Source: JASLBX01 sp036373915 (GTDB taxonomy: Bacteria; Actinomycetota; Actinomycetes; Jiangellales; Jiangellaceae). Taken from it: DNA of 64,000 bases. The DNA lies in NCBI GenBank assembly GCA_036373915.1, contig DASUUU010000110.1, positions 1 to 64,000 of the forward strand. Direction: 5' to 3'. Shown here piece by piece: positions 16,645-25,334 of the stretch (its first letter is position 1; each line of letters opens with the position of its first letter). The translations under genes were made by a program, and so were the position numbers. Below the pieces are notes generated by a model, which was not told the origin of the DNA, did no database searches, and saw only the letters and a program-made list of their open reading frames with translations.

Positions 16645-17055
16645 GTGACATACCAGGTCCAGAAGTCCGAAGAAGAGTGGCGGGCCGAGCTCTCGCCCGC
16701 CGAGTACCACGTGTTGCGCGAGGCGGGCACCGAACGTCCCGGCTCGAGCCCGCTCGAAGCGCCTGACGACCGGCCCTACACGTACTCGTGCCGGGCATGT
16801 GGCGCGGAGCTGTTCCGCTCGGAGACGAAATTCGACGCGCACTGCGGATGGCCGTCGTTCTACGCGCCGCTGGCCGAGGACAGGGTCGAGTACATCGAAG
16901 ACCGTGCGCTCGGGATGACGCGCACCGAGGTGCGGTGCGCCCGCTGCGGGTCGCACCTCGGGCACGTGTTCTCCGGTGAGGGTTTCGGCACACCGACCGA
17001 CCTGCGGTACTGCATCAACGGCGTAGCACTGTCCCGCGCCGAGGCGGCAGCGTGA
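16645..17055 (+). CDS. msrB: Peptide-methionine (R)-S-oxide reductase
   Basis: MsrB reduces the R-epimer of methionine sulfoxide in proteins. The 136-residue protein has the structural zinc cysteines in two CxxC pairs (Cys49/Cys52 and Cys98/Cys101), the HCGWPSF substrate-site motif at 66-72, and the catalytic Cys123 in the RYCINGVAL motif. The length matches single-domain MsrB. The start is GTG at 16645. It overlaps the following acetyltransferase gene by 4 bp. From memory it corresponds to Rv2674 of M. tuberculosis and marks the beginning of the conserved block with the heme genes. Confidence 0.95.
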   Translation: MTYQVQKSEEEWRAELSPAEYHVLREAGTERPGSSPLEAPDDRPYTYSCRACGAELFRSETKFDAHCGWPSFYAPLAEDRVEYIEDRALGMTRTEVRCARCGSHLGHVFSGEGFGTPTDLRYCINGVALSRAEAAA

Positions 17056-17537
17056 CACTGGCGGTCAACGCTGCCCGGTTCACCGAACTCGACGCAGCAA
17101 CGCTCTACGCGATCCTCCGGCTTCGCGTCGACGTGTTCGTGGTCGAGCAGGAGTGTGCCTACCCGGAGCTGGATGGCAGGGACGACGACCCGGGCACGCT
17201 GCACCTGTGGGTTCCCAACGAGGCTGGAGTTGCGGCGTACCTGCGAATGCTGGACGAGCCGGACGGCACGGTCCGGATCGGCCGGGTCGCCGTGGCCCCC
17301 CGGGCCCGCGGTACCGGGCTCGCGGGCCGGCTCATGCTCGAGGCCATCGACCGGCTAGGCGATCGCCGCTGCATTCTGGACGCGCAGACCTACCTTGTCG
17401 GGTTCTACGAGCGGTTCGGGTTCGTGCCGGCCGGGGCGGAGTTCGTCGAGGACGGCATCCCGCACGTGCCGATGCGCCGGGAGCGTCAGGGCAGCGCCGA
17501 CACGATCTCCTCGAGCGGCGCGCGCCGCCCCGTGTAG
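17052..17537 (+). CDS. GNAT acetyltransferase, ElaA-like
   Basis: The 161-residue protein is a single GNAT domain of the ElaA type. The N-terminus has LYAILRLRVDVFVVEQECAY-like wording (ARFTELDAATLYAIL then LRVDVFVVEQ), followed by the YPELDGRDDDPGTLHLW segment. The acetyl-CoA loop reads RIGRVAVAPRARGTGLAGRLM and the C-terminus has FYERFGFVPAG. The acceptor substrate is unknown. It is translationally coupled to msrB by a GTGA overlap, and its last 52 bp run into the convergent hemQ gene, so the final residues are unlike relatives. Confidence 0.9.
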   Translation: MTLAVNAARFTELDAATLYAILRLRVDVFVVEQECAYPELDGRDDDPGTLHLWVPNEAGVAAYLRMLDEPDGTVRIGRVAVAPRARGTGLAGRLMLEAIDRLGDRRCILDAQTYLVGFYERFGFVPAGAEFVEDGIPHVPMRRERQGSADTISSSGARRPV

Positions 17538-18187
17538 AACGGCACCTCCTCGCGAACGTGCCGGCGGGCTTGCGAGGCGCGCAGGTGCCGCATTAGATCC
17601 ACGATCCGGTGCAGCTCGTCGGCCTCGAACGCGAGCATCCACTCGTAGTCGCCGAGGGCGAACGATGCCACCGTGTTGGCTCGCACGTCCGGGTAGTCGC
17701 GGGCCATCTGGCCGTGCTCGGCGAGCATTGCCCTCCGCTCCTCGTCCGGCAGCAAGTACCACTCGTACGACCGCACGAACGGGTACACGCATACGTACGC
17801 TCGCGGCTGCTCGTCGGCGAGGAACGCTGGGATGTGACTCTTGTTGAACTCCGCCGGCCGGTGCAGCGCCGCCTGCGACCAGACCGGCTCCAGCCGCTGG
17901 CCGAGGGCGGTGCGGCGGAACCGGTGGTACGCCTCCTGCAGGTCGGCGATGTCTGGTGCGTGCCACCAGATCATCAAGTCTGCATCGGCGCGCAGGCCGG
18001 CCACGTCGTACGTGCCACGGACGGTGAGATCCTTGCCCGCCAGCTCGCCGAACAGGCTCGAGACCTCGGCGGCCAGCGGCGAGCGATCGGCATCGGCCAG
18101 CGGCTCGCGTAGCCGGAACACCGACCACATCGTGTACCGGATCAGCTGGTTCAGCTCGCGCGCATTCGGCTTTGCGGAATCGGTCAC
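17486..18187 (-). CDS. hemQ: Coproheme decarboxylase (HemQ)
   Basis: HemQ performs the last step of the coproporphyrin-dependent pathway, oxidative decarboxylation of coproheme to heme b with peroxide. The 233-residue protein has the chlorite-dismutase-like fold. The catalytic tyrosine is Tyr135 in YPFVRSYEWYLLP, and the axial heme ligand is expected to be His158 in MLAEHGQMARDYP. WWHAPDIADLQ and FVGDYEW-like segments (FALGDYEWMLAFEADEL) are also characteristic. The start is GTG at 18187. It lies 51 nt downstream of cgoX on the same strand, but a TAGCAT box 6 nt before the start suggests its own leaderless promoter. Confidence 0.96.
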   Translation of the reverse strand: MTDSAKPNARELNQLIRYTMWSVFRLREPLADADRSPLAAEVSSLFGELAGKDLTVRGTYDVAGLRADADLMIWWHAPDIADLQEAYHRFRRTALGQRLEPVWSQAALHRPAEFNKSHIPAFLADEQPRAYVCVYPFVRSYEWYLLPDEERRAMLAEHGQMARDYPDVRANTVASFALGDYEWMLAFEADELHRIVDLMRHLRASQARRHVREEVPFYTGRRAPLEEIVSALP

Positions 18188-18193
18188 CCTTCG

Positions 18194-18199
18194 ATGCTA
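18194..18199 (-). promoter_or_regulatory. Putative -10 box for leaderless hemQ mRNA
   Basis: On the minus strand TAGCAT ends 6 nt before the GTG start of hemQ (18187). The gap between cgoX and hemQ is only 51 nt, so this would be an internal promoter within the two-gene set. Confidence 0.35.
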
Positions 18200-18238
18200 A
18201 TGACTCGACCGGGCCGCTACCGCACCGGCTCGAGCCGC

Positions 18239-19654
18239 TCAGGACGCCGGGTATGGCTCGCCGGCGCGAGACTTCAGATCCGCGAGCACCGACTCGGCCG
18301 CGGAACGGGCCAGGCCGACACAGGCGGCGATCCCTACTCCGTCGTACGCCGCACCGCACACGGCCAGCCCGCGGAGGTTCGCGACTGCGGCCCGCACCCG
18401 GTCCATCCGCTCCACATGGCCCACCGCGTACTGCGGCAGGGCGCCGCCCCACCGGGTCACGCGGGTCGCAACAGGACGGTCCGTCAGGCCGAGCGCGTCG
18501 GCCAGGTCGGCGAGCACCAAGTCGACGATCTCGTCGTCGGGCCGCTGGAGTTCGGCAACCTGGCGGTGCCGCCCAACGGACGCACGGAGCACGACGAGGT
18601 CGCCGGCGAGCTCGGCCAGCCACGGCCACTTCACCGACGACAACGTCACAGCCTTGATCGTCCTGCCCTCGACCGGCGGGATGAGGAAGCCCGACGACTC
18701 AGGGATCTGCGCGAATGCCGAGCGCGGCACCGCCAGAGTGACGATGGCCACGCTGGCCTGCTCGACGTCGTGCAGTTCGCGGGCGGCGTCCGGGGCGACG
18801 GGTCCGAGCAGCCGCGCGGCGGGAGCCGGCGGGACGGCCAGCACCACCGCATCTGCACTCATGAACTCGGCAAACGGCGCGGGACCCGTCTCGAGCCGCC
18901 ACGGCGCCCCAGCGGCTGGCGGCGTGATGGAACGCACAGTCGTCCGCGTGCGGATCGATGCGCCCGAGGCGGTCGCGACCGCATCAGGGAGCCGGCCCAC
19001 TCCGCCGCGGATGCCCGCGAACACCGGCGTGCCGTCCGGGGTCGATGCTTGTTGCCGTGCGATCTCGGCGGCGCCGAGCAGTGACGATTCCTTCTGGGCC
19101 GCCGCCGCGAGCGCCGGCACGGTCGCCCGCAGCGAGAGCTCGTCGGCATGTCCCGCGTAGACACCGCCGAGAAGTGGCTCTACGAGCCGCTCGGCCACTG
19201 CCGCGCCCATCCGTTCGGTGACCAACCGGCCGATCGCGACGTCGGCCTTCGTCGGTAGCCCCGGCATCCTTCGGTCGGATTCGATACGGGCCAGTTCGGT
19301 CTCGTCCAGGATGGTGGCGAGATCTTCGGGGCGTACCGGTACGCCCATGACGGTGCCGGGTGGAAGCGGCCGGATGCGCCCGCGGGACCACACGCCCGCC
19401 GTGATGCTGGCCGGGTAGACGACGTCGTCACCGAGGCCGACCTCTCGGGCCAGCTCGACGGCCTCTGGGCGGCGGTTGAGCAGGGATTCCGCGCCCTCGT
19501 CGACCGGCAGCCCGGCCAGGTCCGAGACCCGCAGCGGACCGCCGAGGTGTTCCGATGCCTCCAGCACGGTTACCTCGACGCCACCGGCGCGCAAGTAGTA
19601 TGCGGCGGCCAACCCGCTGATCCCGCCGCCGACCACCACGACATGCCGCTCCAC
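18239..19654 (-). CDS. cgoX: Coproporphyrinogen III oxidase (protoporphyrinogen oxidase family)
   Basis: The 471-residue FAD enzyme oxidises coproporphyrinogen III to coproporphyrin III with oxygen. It opens with the dinucleotide motif VVVGGGISGLAAAYYLRAGG, followed by EASEHLGG. It has the family segments ESLLNRRPEAVELAREVGLGDD and GGVYAGHADELSLRATVP, and ends with CGAAYDGVGIAACVGLARSAA, the C-terminal FAD-binding motif. GTG at 19654 was chosen because GGGAAGG lies just upstream and the FAD motif then starts at residue 5; the frame stays open to 19864 without homology. The next gene is hemQ, the following enzyme after iron insertion. Confidence 0.94.
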   Translation of the reverse strand: MERHVVVVGGGISGLAAAYYLRAGGVEVTVLEASEHLGGPLRVSDLAGLPVDEGAESLLNRRPEAVELAREVGLGDDVVYPASITAGVWSRGRIRPLPPGTVMGVPVRPEDLATILDETELARIESDRRMPGLPTKADVAIGRLVTERMGAAVAERLVEPLLGGVYAGHADELSLRATVPALAAAAQKESSLLGAAEIARQQASTPDGTPVFAGIRGGVGRLPDAVATASGASIRTRTTVRSITPPAAGAPWRLETGPAPFAEFMSADAVVLAVPPAPAARLLGPVAPDAARELHDVEQASVAIVTLAVPRSAFAQIPESSGFLIPPVEGRTIKAVTLSSVKWPWLAELAGDLVVLRASVGRHRQVAELQRPDDEIVDLVLADLADALGLTDRPVATRVTRWGGALPQYAVGHVERMDRVRAAVANLRGLAVCGAAYDGVGIAACVGLARSAAESVLADLKSRAGEPYPAS

Positions 19655-19862
19655 GGAACTACCTTCCCAGACACCCGCTCCGGTCCAGGACCTGCATCCC
19701 CTCTCCCGGCTCTGCAATGCACACCGGTGGGAGAACACCTGGAGGCGAGATTGGACGCGAGCGTTGGCGTGCCCGAACCGTGTCGTGATCGTGATCAGCA
19801 CGTGCAACCAGGCAGCCGCGGTGGCCGTCAAACTCCCATTACGACGCTCCCGAGGAGGGGCC

Positions 19863-20819
19863 ATGAGGCCAATTAGGACACTCGCAGTCGCCCTGGTCGC
19901 CGGCCTGTTGTTCGCCAGTTGCGGTGGCTCCGACGACGCAGATACCGGCGACGCCGCCGCAGAGCCGGCCGAGCGAGAGGCCGCGGGCGCCGCCGAGGAC
20001 GGCGAGGACGGCGAGGACGGCGAGGACGGCGACAGCGGCGCAGAACCCGAGGGCGGAGAAGGCGACGGAACGATCAGCGCCGTCAGCGTCGACCCGTCTC
20101 CACGGCACGTGATCTACAACATCGACCTCGTCATCGAAACCGACGACGTCGCCCGGGCGGCCGCGCGGGCCGCTGCGCTTGCCGAGACATCCGGCGGGTT
20201 CGTCGCGCACGAGAGCACCGACAGCACCGAGAGTGCCACGCTCACCTTGCGCATCCCGACCGAAAAGCACACCACCGCCGTCCGGGATCTCGAAGAGCTG
20301 GGCGAGGTCGAGCACCGCAGCCGCACCGCCGAGAACGTCACCGCCGAGGTCGTCGACGTCCAAGCCAGGGTCGCCTCGCAGCGGCGCAGCATCGCACGCA
20401 TCCGCGAACTGCTCGACCAGGCCAGTGATCTGTCCGACGTGGTGAGCATCGAGTCCGAACTGGCCAGCCGGGAGGCCGACCTCGACTCGCTCCTAAGCCG
20501 GAAGGAACAGCTGGCCTCGCTGACAACACTGGCCACAGTCACGGTGACGTTCTACAGAACCGACGAGGCACCCGAGAACGGGCCGGACACGGTCGGGTTC
20601 ATGTCGGGTCTGCGGGGTGGGTGGGACGCCTTCGTCGCCACCGTTCGAGTCGTCGGCGCGGTGGCGGGGGCACTGCTGCCGTTTGCCGCAGCCGCCGCGC
20701 TGGTCGGCATCCCCGGGTGGCTGCTGTGGCGGCGACGCAGACCGGCTGCCGCCGAACCTCGCCAGCCGCAACCACCCCCGTCGCCGCCAGCCGGGCCGGT
20801 GCCGCAACCCGAGGGCTAG
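19863..20819 (+). CDS. DUF4349 lipoprotein with C-terminal membrane anchor
   Basis: The 318-residue protein begins with a lipoprotein signal (lipobox ASC, Cys20). A low-complexity acidic stretch with repeated Gly-Glu-Asp follows, encoded by a 9-nt microrepeat near 20001-20030. The DUF4349 domain covers about residues 75-235, with a long coiled-coil segment (ARVASQRRSIARIRELLDQA) in its middle. One membrane helix (VVGAVAGALLPFAAAAALVG) and a Pro-rich tail end the protein. ATG at 19863 has GAGGAGGGG upstream. The function of the family is unknown. It separates hemE from cgoX/hemQ. Confidence 0.9.
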   Translation: MRPIRTLAVALVAGLLFASCGGSDDADTGDAAAEPAEREAAGAAEDGEDGEDGEDGDSGAEPEGGEGDGTISAVSVDPSPRHVIYNIDLVIETDDVARAAARAAALAETSGGFVAHESTDSTESATLTLRIPTEKHTTAVRDLEELGEVEHRSRTAENVTAEVVDVQARVASQRRSIARIRELLDQASDLSDVVSIESELASREADLDSLLSRKEQLASLTTLATVTVTFYRTDEAPENGPDTVGFMSGLRGGWDAFVATVRVVGAVAGALLPFAAAAALVGIPGWLLWRRRRPAAAEPRQPQPPPSPPAGPVPQPEG

Positions 20820-20828
20820 AGCCGGCGG

Positions 20829-20861
20829 CCCGGGCAACCCGCCGTCCGGCGGCTGCCCGGG
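20829..20861 (+). terminator. Strong hairpin terminator before hemE
   Basis: CCCGGGCA (20829-20836) pairs with TGCCCGGG (20854-20861), and inside it CCGCCG pairs with CGGCGG around a tiny loop, giving a stem of about 14 bp with a small internal loop. It lies 9 nt after the DUF4349 stop and 21 nt before hemE. It most likely ends the lipoprotein transcript, but it could also act as an attenuator for hemE. Confidence 0.6.
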
Positions 20862-20882
20862 GCGCCGTGCGAGGATCGACAG

Positions 20883-21899
20883 GTGAGCAACTTCCTGCGA
20901 GCCTGCCGCGCTGAACCGGTCGACCAGATCCCCGTCTGGTTCATGCGGCAGGCCGGGCGTTCCCTACCCGAGTACCGCAAGGCGCGCGCCGGCGTTGCCA
21001 TGCTCGAAGCGTGCCGCCGTCCCGAGCTTGTCGTGGAGATCACACTCCAGCCCGTTCGCCGGTACGGCGTAGATGCAGCGATCTTCTTCTCCGACATCGT
21101 GGTGCCATTGCATGCCATCGGCGTCCCGATCGACATCAAGCCAGGAGTCGGACCGGTCTTGGACACGCCCATCCGGAATCGGGCCGATCTGGCCGCGCTG
21201 CGCCGTCCCGAGCCGGATGATCTCGCCCCGATCGACGAAGCGGTCCGCGGTGTGGTGGCCTCGCTTCCACCGGACGTGCCACTCATCGGCTTCGCCGGGG
21301 CGCCGTTCACGCTCGCTTCGTACCTGATCGAGGGCGGCCCGTCCCGCCACCACGAGCGAACCAAGGCGCTGATGCACAGCGACCCGGATCTCTGGCACGA
21401 CCTGCTCGCCCGCGTCGCCGACATCTCCGCCTACTTCCTGCGCACCCAGGTCCGCGCCGGCGCGCGAGCCGTCCAGCTGTTCGATTCGTGGGCCGGCGCG
21501 CTGTCCGCAGCCGACTACCGCCGATTCGTGTTGCCGCACAGTGCGGCGGTGTTGTCCGCGCTGGCCGGGCTGGACGTGCCCCGGATCCATTTCGGAGTCG
21601 GCACGTCCGAGTTCCTCGGTTCGATGGCCGATGCCGGAGCCGACGTGGTCGGTGTCGACTGGCGGTTACCACTCGACGAGGCCGCTCGCCGCGCACCAGG
21701 TAAGGCTCTGCAGGGCAACCTGGATCCCGCACTCCTGCTAGCGGACTGGCCGGTGGTCGAACGAGAGGTCCACCGGATCATCGCGGAGGGCCGGGCGGCC
21801 CCCGGGCATGTGTTCAACCTCGGTCACGGCGTGCTGCCGGCCACCGATCCGCAGATGCTTGCCCGCGTCACCGAGACCGTTCACTCGGTCGCGCCGTAG
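20883..21899 (+). CDS. hemE: Uroporphyrinogen decarboxylase
   Basis: HemE decarboxylates the four acetate side chains of uroporphyrinogen III to give coproporphyrinogen III in the cytoplasm. The 338-residue length is normal. The N-terminal signature PVWFMRQAGRSLPEYRK is present, as are IFFSDIVVPLHAIG, GFAGAPFTLASYLIEGG and the C-terminal NLGHGVLP segment. The start is GTG at 20883. A strong hairpin ends 21 nt upstream. Unlike the usual actinobacterial order, it is on the strand opposite to cgoX and hemQ and instead precedes the DUF3000 and RNase D genes. Confidence 0.97.
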   Translation: MSNFLRACRAEPVDQIPVWFMRQAGRSLPEYRKARAGVAMLEACRRPELVVEITLQPVRRYGVDAAIFFSDIVVPLHAIGVPIDIKPGVGPVLDTPIRNRADLAALRRPEPDDLAPIDEAVRGVVASLPPDVPLIGFAGAPFTLASYLIEGGPSRHHERTKALMHSDPDLWHDLLARVADISAYFLRTQVRAGARAVQLFDSWAGALSAADYRRFVLPHSAAVLSALAGLDVPRIHFGVGTSEFLGSMADAGADVVGVDWRLPLDEAARRAPGKALQGNLDPALLLADWPVVEREVHRIIAEGRAAPGHVFNLGHGVLPATDPQMLARVTETVHSVAP

Positions 21900-21987
21900 C
21901 GCGGTTCGTACGCTCCCGACCCCGTAACGGACACGATGAGCGGCGGTGACCGGGCGAGTCTTCCGGCCTTCGGCGAACCATCGGTCG

Positions 21988-21993
21988 TACCCT
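21988..21993 (+). promoter_or_regulatory. Putative -10 box for leaderless DUF3000 mRNA
   Basis: TACCCT ends 6 nt before the GTG at 22000; no ribosome binding site is present. No convincing -35 box was found. Confidence 0.4.
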
Positions 21994-21999
21994 GCAGAT

Positions 22000-22590
22000 G
22001 TGGATCGGCGCACCGGCGCGAACCGCAACGATCAGGAACCACCGGCCGACTTCCGGGCCGCGGTCGAGTCGCTGCGGCGGGTGAGGTTGCGCCCAGAGAT
22101 CATTGTCGGGCAGGCCCCCGCGCCCAAGCGGATGGCGCCGTTCACCTTCGCATTGACCGCCGACGTCACGGACGATGCGGCCACCGGCCGACTCGTGCTG
22201 CTGCACGACCCTGATGGACAGGAAGCCTGGCATGGTCATTTCCGGCTCGTCACCTACGTGCGGGCTGCGCTCGAACCGGACATCGCCGCAGATCCGTTTC
22301 TGCCAGGTGTGGGCTGGACCTGGCTCACCGATGCATTGGCGGGGCAGGGTGCACGGTATACCGCGCCGAGCGGTACGGTGACTCGCGTGGCATCGGAGTC
22401 CTTCGGCGGCATGGCCGACGAACCGCCGACCGCTGACATCGAAATCCGCGCATCCTGGACACCTCTGGAGCGCGACATGACTCCCCACGTACTCGCGTGG
22501 GGCGAGGTGCTCACCAGCGCCGCCGGGCTGCTCCCTCTGCCGGCCGGCGTGGTGCCGATTCCGTCGCAGCGAGGTGCCACACGACAGTGA
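22000..22590 (+). CDS. DUF3000 family protein
   Basis: The 196-residue protein belongs to the actinobacterial DUF3000 family. Recognisable segments are FRAAVESLRRVRLRPEI near residue 12, APKRMAPFTFALTADV, DGQEAWHGHFRLVTYVRAALEPDIAADPFL and the C-terminal WGEVLTSAAGLLP. The second Trp-rich segment GVGWTWLTDAL is also typical. Its function is unknown; the gene is persistently found next to an RNase D-like gene, as here, where the two overlap by 4 bp (GTGA). GTG at 22000 fits a leaderless start; an in-frame GTG-type extension to 21946 is less likely. Confidence 0.9.
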   Translation: MDRRTGANRNDQEPPADFRAAVESLRRVRLRPEIIVGQAPAPKRMAPFTFALTADVTDDAATGRLVLLHDPDGQEAWHGHFRLVTYVRAALEPDIAADPFLPGVGWTWLTDALAGQGARYTAPSGTVTRVASESFGGMADEPPTADIEIRASWTPLERDMTPHVLAWGEVLTSAAGLLPLPAGVVPIPSQRGATRQ

Positions 22591-23798
22591 CGGACGCTCC
22601 CCTGCCCCTCCTCGAGCCTCGGGAGGGGCTGCCTGACGTTGTCGAAGACCAGGCCGCGCTCGACAGCGTCGTAGCTGCACTCGCTGATGCGAGCGGCCCC
22701 GTCGCCGTCGACGCCGAGCGAGCGTCCGGTTACCGCTATGGCCAGCGTGCCTACCTTGTTCAGTTGCGCCGAGCCGGCGCCGGGACCGTGCTGATCGATC
22801 CGGTGGCTTGCCCGGACCTCAGCGCCGTCGGCCATGTCCTGTCGGACACTGAGTGGGTGCTCCATGCTGCCGGCCAGGATCTGCCGTGCCTCGCCGAGGT
22901 CGGTATGAGCCCCACGCGCCTGTTCGACACCGAACTGGCCGGCCGACTTCTCGGCTACCCGCGGGTGGGTCTCGGCCCGCTTACCGAGACAGTGCTCGGT
23001 TACGCCCTGGAGAAGGGGCACTCGGCCGTCGACTGGTCGACCCGTCCGCTGCCGGACGACTGGCTGCGGTACGCGGCCCTGGACGTGGAACTCCTCGTGG
23101 AACTGCGCGACACTCTCGAGGCCGAGCTTGGCCAGGCGGGCAAGCTCGAATGGGCACTGGAGGAGTTCGCCGCGCTCGCCACCGCGGAGGCGCCCGCGCC
23201 CAAGTCCGACCCGTGGCGGCGGACGTCCGGCCTGCACAGGGTCCGCGACAGGCGCCGACTGGCCGCCGTCCGGGAGCTGTGGCTGGAACGCGACAAGCTG
23301 GCCCGTCGGCGCGATGTCTCCCCTCGACGCGTGCTACCGGACGCCGCCATCATCGAGGCCGCCCTGGCCATGCCCGCGTCCAGAACCGATCTGACGGCGC
23401 TGCCGGTATTCCGTGGCCGGGCGCAGCGGCGCGAGGCCGACCGGTGGTTCGCAGCGATCACCCGGGCGCGCGGGCTGTCCGAGCGCGCGCTGCCGCCGCT
23501 GGCGGCCAGGTACGACGGGCCTCCGCCGGCACGGTCATGGGCCTCGAAGGAGCCCGCCGCGGCCGCCCGTCTGGCCGCCGCACGAGAAGCGCTGGGAAAG
23601 GTCGCCGAGGCACACACGCTGCCGGTCGAGAACCTGCTCGCGCCGGAAACGCTACGCAGGGCGGCGTGGGATCCGCCGGATCCGGTAACGGTGGAGGCCG
23701 TCGCCGAGACCTTCGACAAGCACGGGGCACGGGACTGGCAGATCCGGTTGACCGCGGGCGTGGTGGCCGAGGCGTTCGCCGCCGCCACAACCGCTTGA
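22587..23798 (+). CDS. rnd: RNase D-like 3'-5' exonuclease with HRDC domain
   Basis: The 403-residue protein has an N-terminal DEDD-family exonuclease domain (about residues 20-195). Exo I is VAVDAERASG (Asp and Glu), Exo II is LHAAGQDLPCL (Asp), and Exo III is WLRYAALDVELL (Tyr and Asp). One or two HRDC-type helical domains follow, starting near residue 225 (LAAVRELWLERDKLARRRDVSPRRVLPD). Such enzymes trim stable RNA 3' ends. The start GTG at 22587 overlaps the DUF3000 stop. The stop is directly abutted by the stop of the convergent flavoprotein gene. Confidence 0.93.
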   Translation: MTDAPLPLLEPREGLPDVVEDQAALDSVVAALADASGPVAVDAERASGYRYGQRAYLVQLRRAGAGTVLIDPVACPDLSAVGHVLSDTEWVLHAAGQDLPCLAEVGMSPTRLFDTELAGRLLGYPRVGLGPLTETVLGYALEKGHSAVDWSTRPLPDDWLRYAALDVELLVELRDTLEAELGQAGKLEWALEEFAALATAEAPAPKSDPWRRTSGLHRVRDRRRLAAVRELWLERDKLARRRDVSPRRVLPDAAIIEAALAMPASRTDLTALPVFRGRAQRREADRWFAAITRARGLSERALPPLAARYDGPPPARSWASKEPAAAARLAAAREALGKVAEAHTLPVENLLAPETLRRAAWDPPDPVTVEAVAETFDKHGARDWQIRLTAGVVAEAFAAATTA

Positions 23799-25196
23799 TC
23801 AGTCTTCGACGATGTGTTCGGCGAACCGCTCGCGTGCCGCCGTCCACGCGTACCGGTCGAAGCGTCCGTCGTCGCGAAGCGCGTCGACCGCGTCATATCC
23901 CATCTGCATGGCGTGGTGGGCGTTGTCGTGGACGAACAGACCCTGCCGGCCGAAGCTCACCACTCGGCGAAGCATCCGCGACCAGTGATCGATCGCACCG
24001 AGGTGCTCCTCGAACCCCACCCGGTAGATCGGATACACCTGGCCGAGTCGCCTGGTCTCGACCGCGATCCGGTTCACCTTGGGCAATCCGGTGAGCGCGA
24101 GCGCCTCGTCGACCGCGTCGCCGAGAGATTCGTCGTCCATGCCCCAGACCTCGTCGGTCATCGAGCAAGGGATCTCCGCACACAGGACCGACCGATCACG
24201 CGGGTCGTCCGCGCTGTCGCGGTAGTTGGCCGGCTCGGAGATCCGGGTGATCGGCGTCTCCAGACCTGGGATCGAGTGTGCGTCGTAGGGCGTCCAGCGC
24301 CCGCCTTCGTGCACGACGTACACCAGGAGCATCGCGCGGTAGCGCAGCCGGGCCGCCGATTCCATGTCGCTGAGGGACGGCGCGGGACGGCAGATGCGAG
24401 CCAGCTGTGGCAGCGGCAGGGTCGAGAAGGCGTGCCCTCCGGTGACCACGTCGCCGTCCTGGGTCGTGACCACGACCTCGTCCTCGATCACCCGGACGCT
24501 GTCGACCTCCGCCTCCAACCTGATCTGGGCGCCCGCGGCAGTGGCGGCCTCGGCAAACGCCTCCACGATCTGGCCGAAGCCGCGCCGCGGGTAGTAGAAC
24601 ATCTCCCCTCGGCCGTCATCGGGACGATGGCGCACCATCCTGGCAGCCACCTTCCAGGGCGTGTTGGCAGAGACCCGCCGGCGGGCTTGCTCACCACTGA
24701 TGCGCTCGCCCGGCAGACCCCAGAGCTTGACTGCGTACGGACCGTAGAGCTCCTCGTACAACGTCCGGCCCAGCCCCGCCCGCAGCACGGCGGCATAGCT
24801 GTCGCCGGTGGGGCGTCGCAGCGATGATGTCGCCGACTCGGCGGCGATGCGGGCGAGCATCGGGCGAGGCAGCCGCCGCGCCAGCTCCGATGCGCGCAGC
24901 GGGAAACCGACCCAGCGGCCGGCCACCCGCAATCGGCCGCGCCGCGGGCGCAGCTGAAGGTCCTCGCCGAGCAGGTCGTGCAAGTCGGCCAGGAGCGACG
25001 GCGGCGTAGAAGGGTGCAACCGCTGCGACCCATGGTCGACACGCATTCCTGCCACCTCGAACGAGGCGGCCAGGCCGCCGGCCCGCTCAGCGCGCTCGAG
25101 CACCGTGACCTTCAGGCCACGCTGGGCAGCTCGCCAGGCAGCAGCCAGCCCCGCCGGGCCGGCGCCCAGTACGACGAGATCACGCGAACCGCTCAT
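23799..25196 (-). CDS. FAD-dependent amine-oxidase-like / UDP-galactopyranose-mutase-like oxidoreductase
   Basis: The 465-residue protein opens with the FAD-binding motif VVLGAGPAGLAAAWRAAQRG and RAGGLAASFEV. The middle has the segment LYGPYAVKLWGLPGERIS and FYYPRRGFGQIVEAFAEAA, which are shared by UDP-galactopyranose mutases and a group of protoporphyrinogen-oxidase-like enzymes. The C-terminal GLFVHDNAHHAMQMGYDAV segment supplies the second FAD contact. The substrate is unknown; carbohydrate or isoprenoid-type chemistry is plausible. ATG at 25196 gives the proper N-terminus even though the frame is open to 26189, where it runs antisense to the glycosylase gene. An inverted repeat begins at the start codon. 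Confidence 0.85.
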   Translation of the reverse strand: MSGSRDLVVLGAGPAGLAAAWRAAQRGLKVTVLERAERAGGLAASFEVAGMRVDHGSQRLHPSTPPSLLADLHDLLGEDLQLRPRRGRLRVAGRWVGFPLRASELARRLPRPMLARIAAESATSSLRRPTGDSYAAVLRAGLGRTLYEELYGPYAVKLWGLPGERISGEQARRRVSANTPWKVAARMVRHRPDDGRGEMFYYPRRGFGQIVEAFAEAATAAGAQIRLEAEVDSVRVIEDEVVVTTQDGDVVTGGHAFSTLPLPQLARICRPAPSLSDMESAARLRYRAMLLVYVVHEGGRWTPYDAHSIPGLETPITRISEPANYRDSADDPRDRSVLCAEIPCSMTDEVWGMDDESLGDAVDEALALTGLPKVNRIAVETRRLGQVYPIYRVGFEEHLGAIDHWSRMLRRVVSFGRQGLFVHDNAHHAMQMGYDAVDALRDDGRFDRYAWTAARERFAEHIVED

Positions 25197-25220
25197 TGGA
25201 GCTTGCAAGCCTAGCTCCAA
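25196..25220. promoter_or_regulatory. Inverted repeat at the flavoprotein start codon
   Basis: TTGGAGCT (25196-25203) pairs exactly with AGCTCCAA (25213-25220) around 9 nt. It occupies the 5' leader of the minus-strand flavoprotein gene and includes the only purine-rich ribosome-binding candidate, so it could be an operator or a hairpin that limits translation. Confidence 0.4.
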
Positions 25221-25321
25221 CGCAGGCGGCGGCACAGCCGTGGCACGCACCCGTCCAACGCTCGCGTCCCCGCCTACTCGCGGAGTTGCACGGCGCGAAC
25301 CCATCGACGGGGCCGTGCCAG

Positions 25322-25327
25322 TACCCT
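25322..25327 (+). promoter_or_regulatory. Putative -10 box for leaderless AlkD-like mRNA
   Basis: TACCCT ends 7 nt before the GTG at 25335 and there is no ribosome binding site. Confidence 0.4.
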
Positions 25328-25334
25328 CGTCCAC

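Noticed and set aside
20001..20030. GAGGACGGC microrepeat as a regulatory repeat
   Set aside because: It lies in frame within the lipoprotein gene and simply encodes a Gly-Glu-Asp low-complexity linker.
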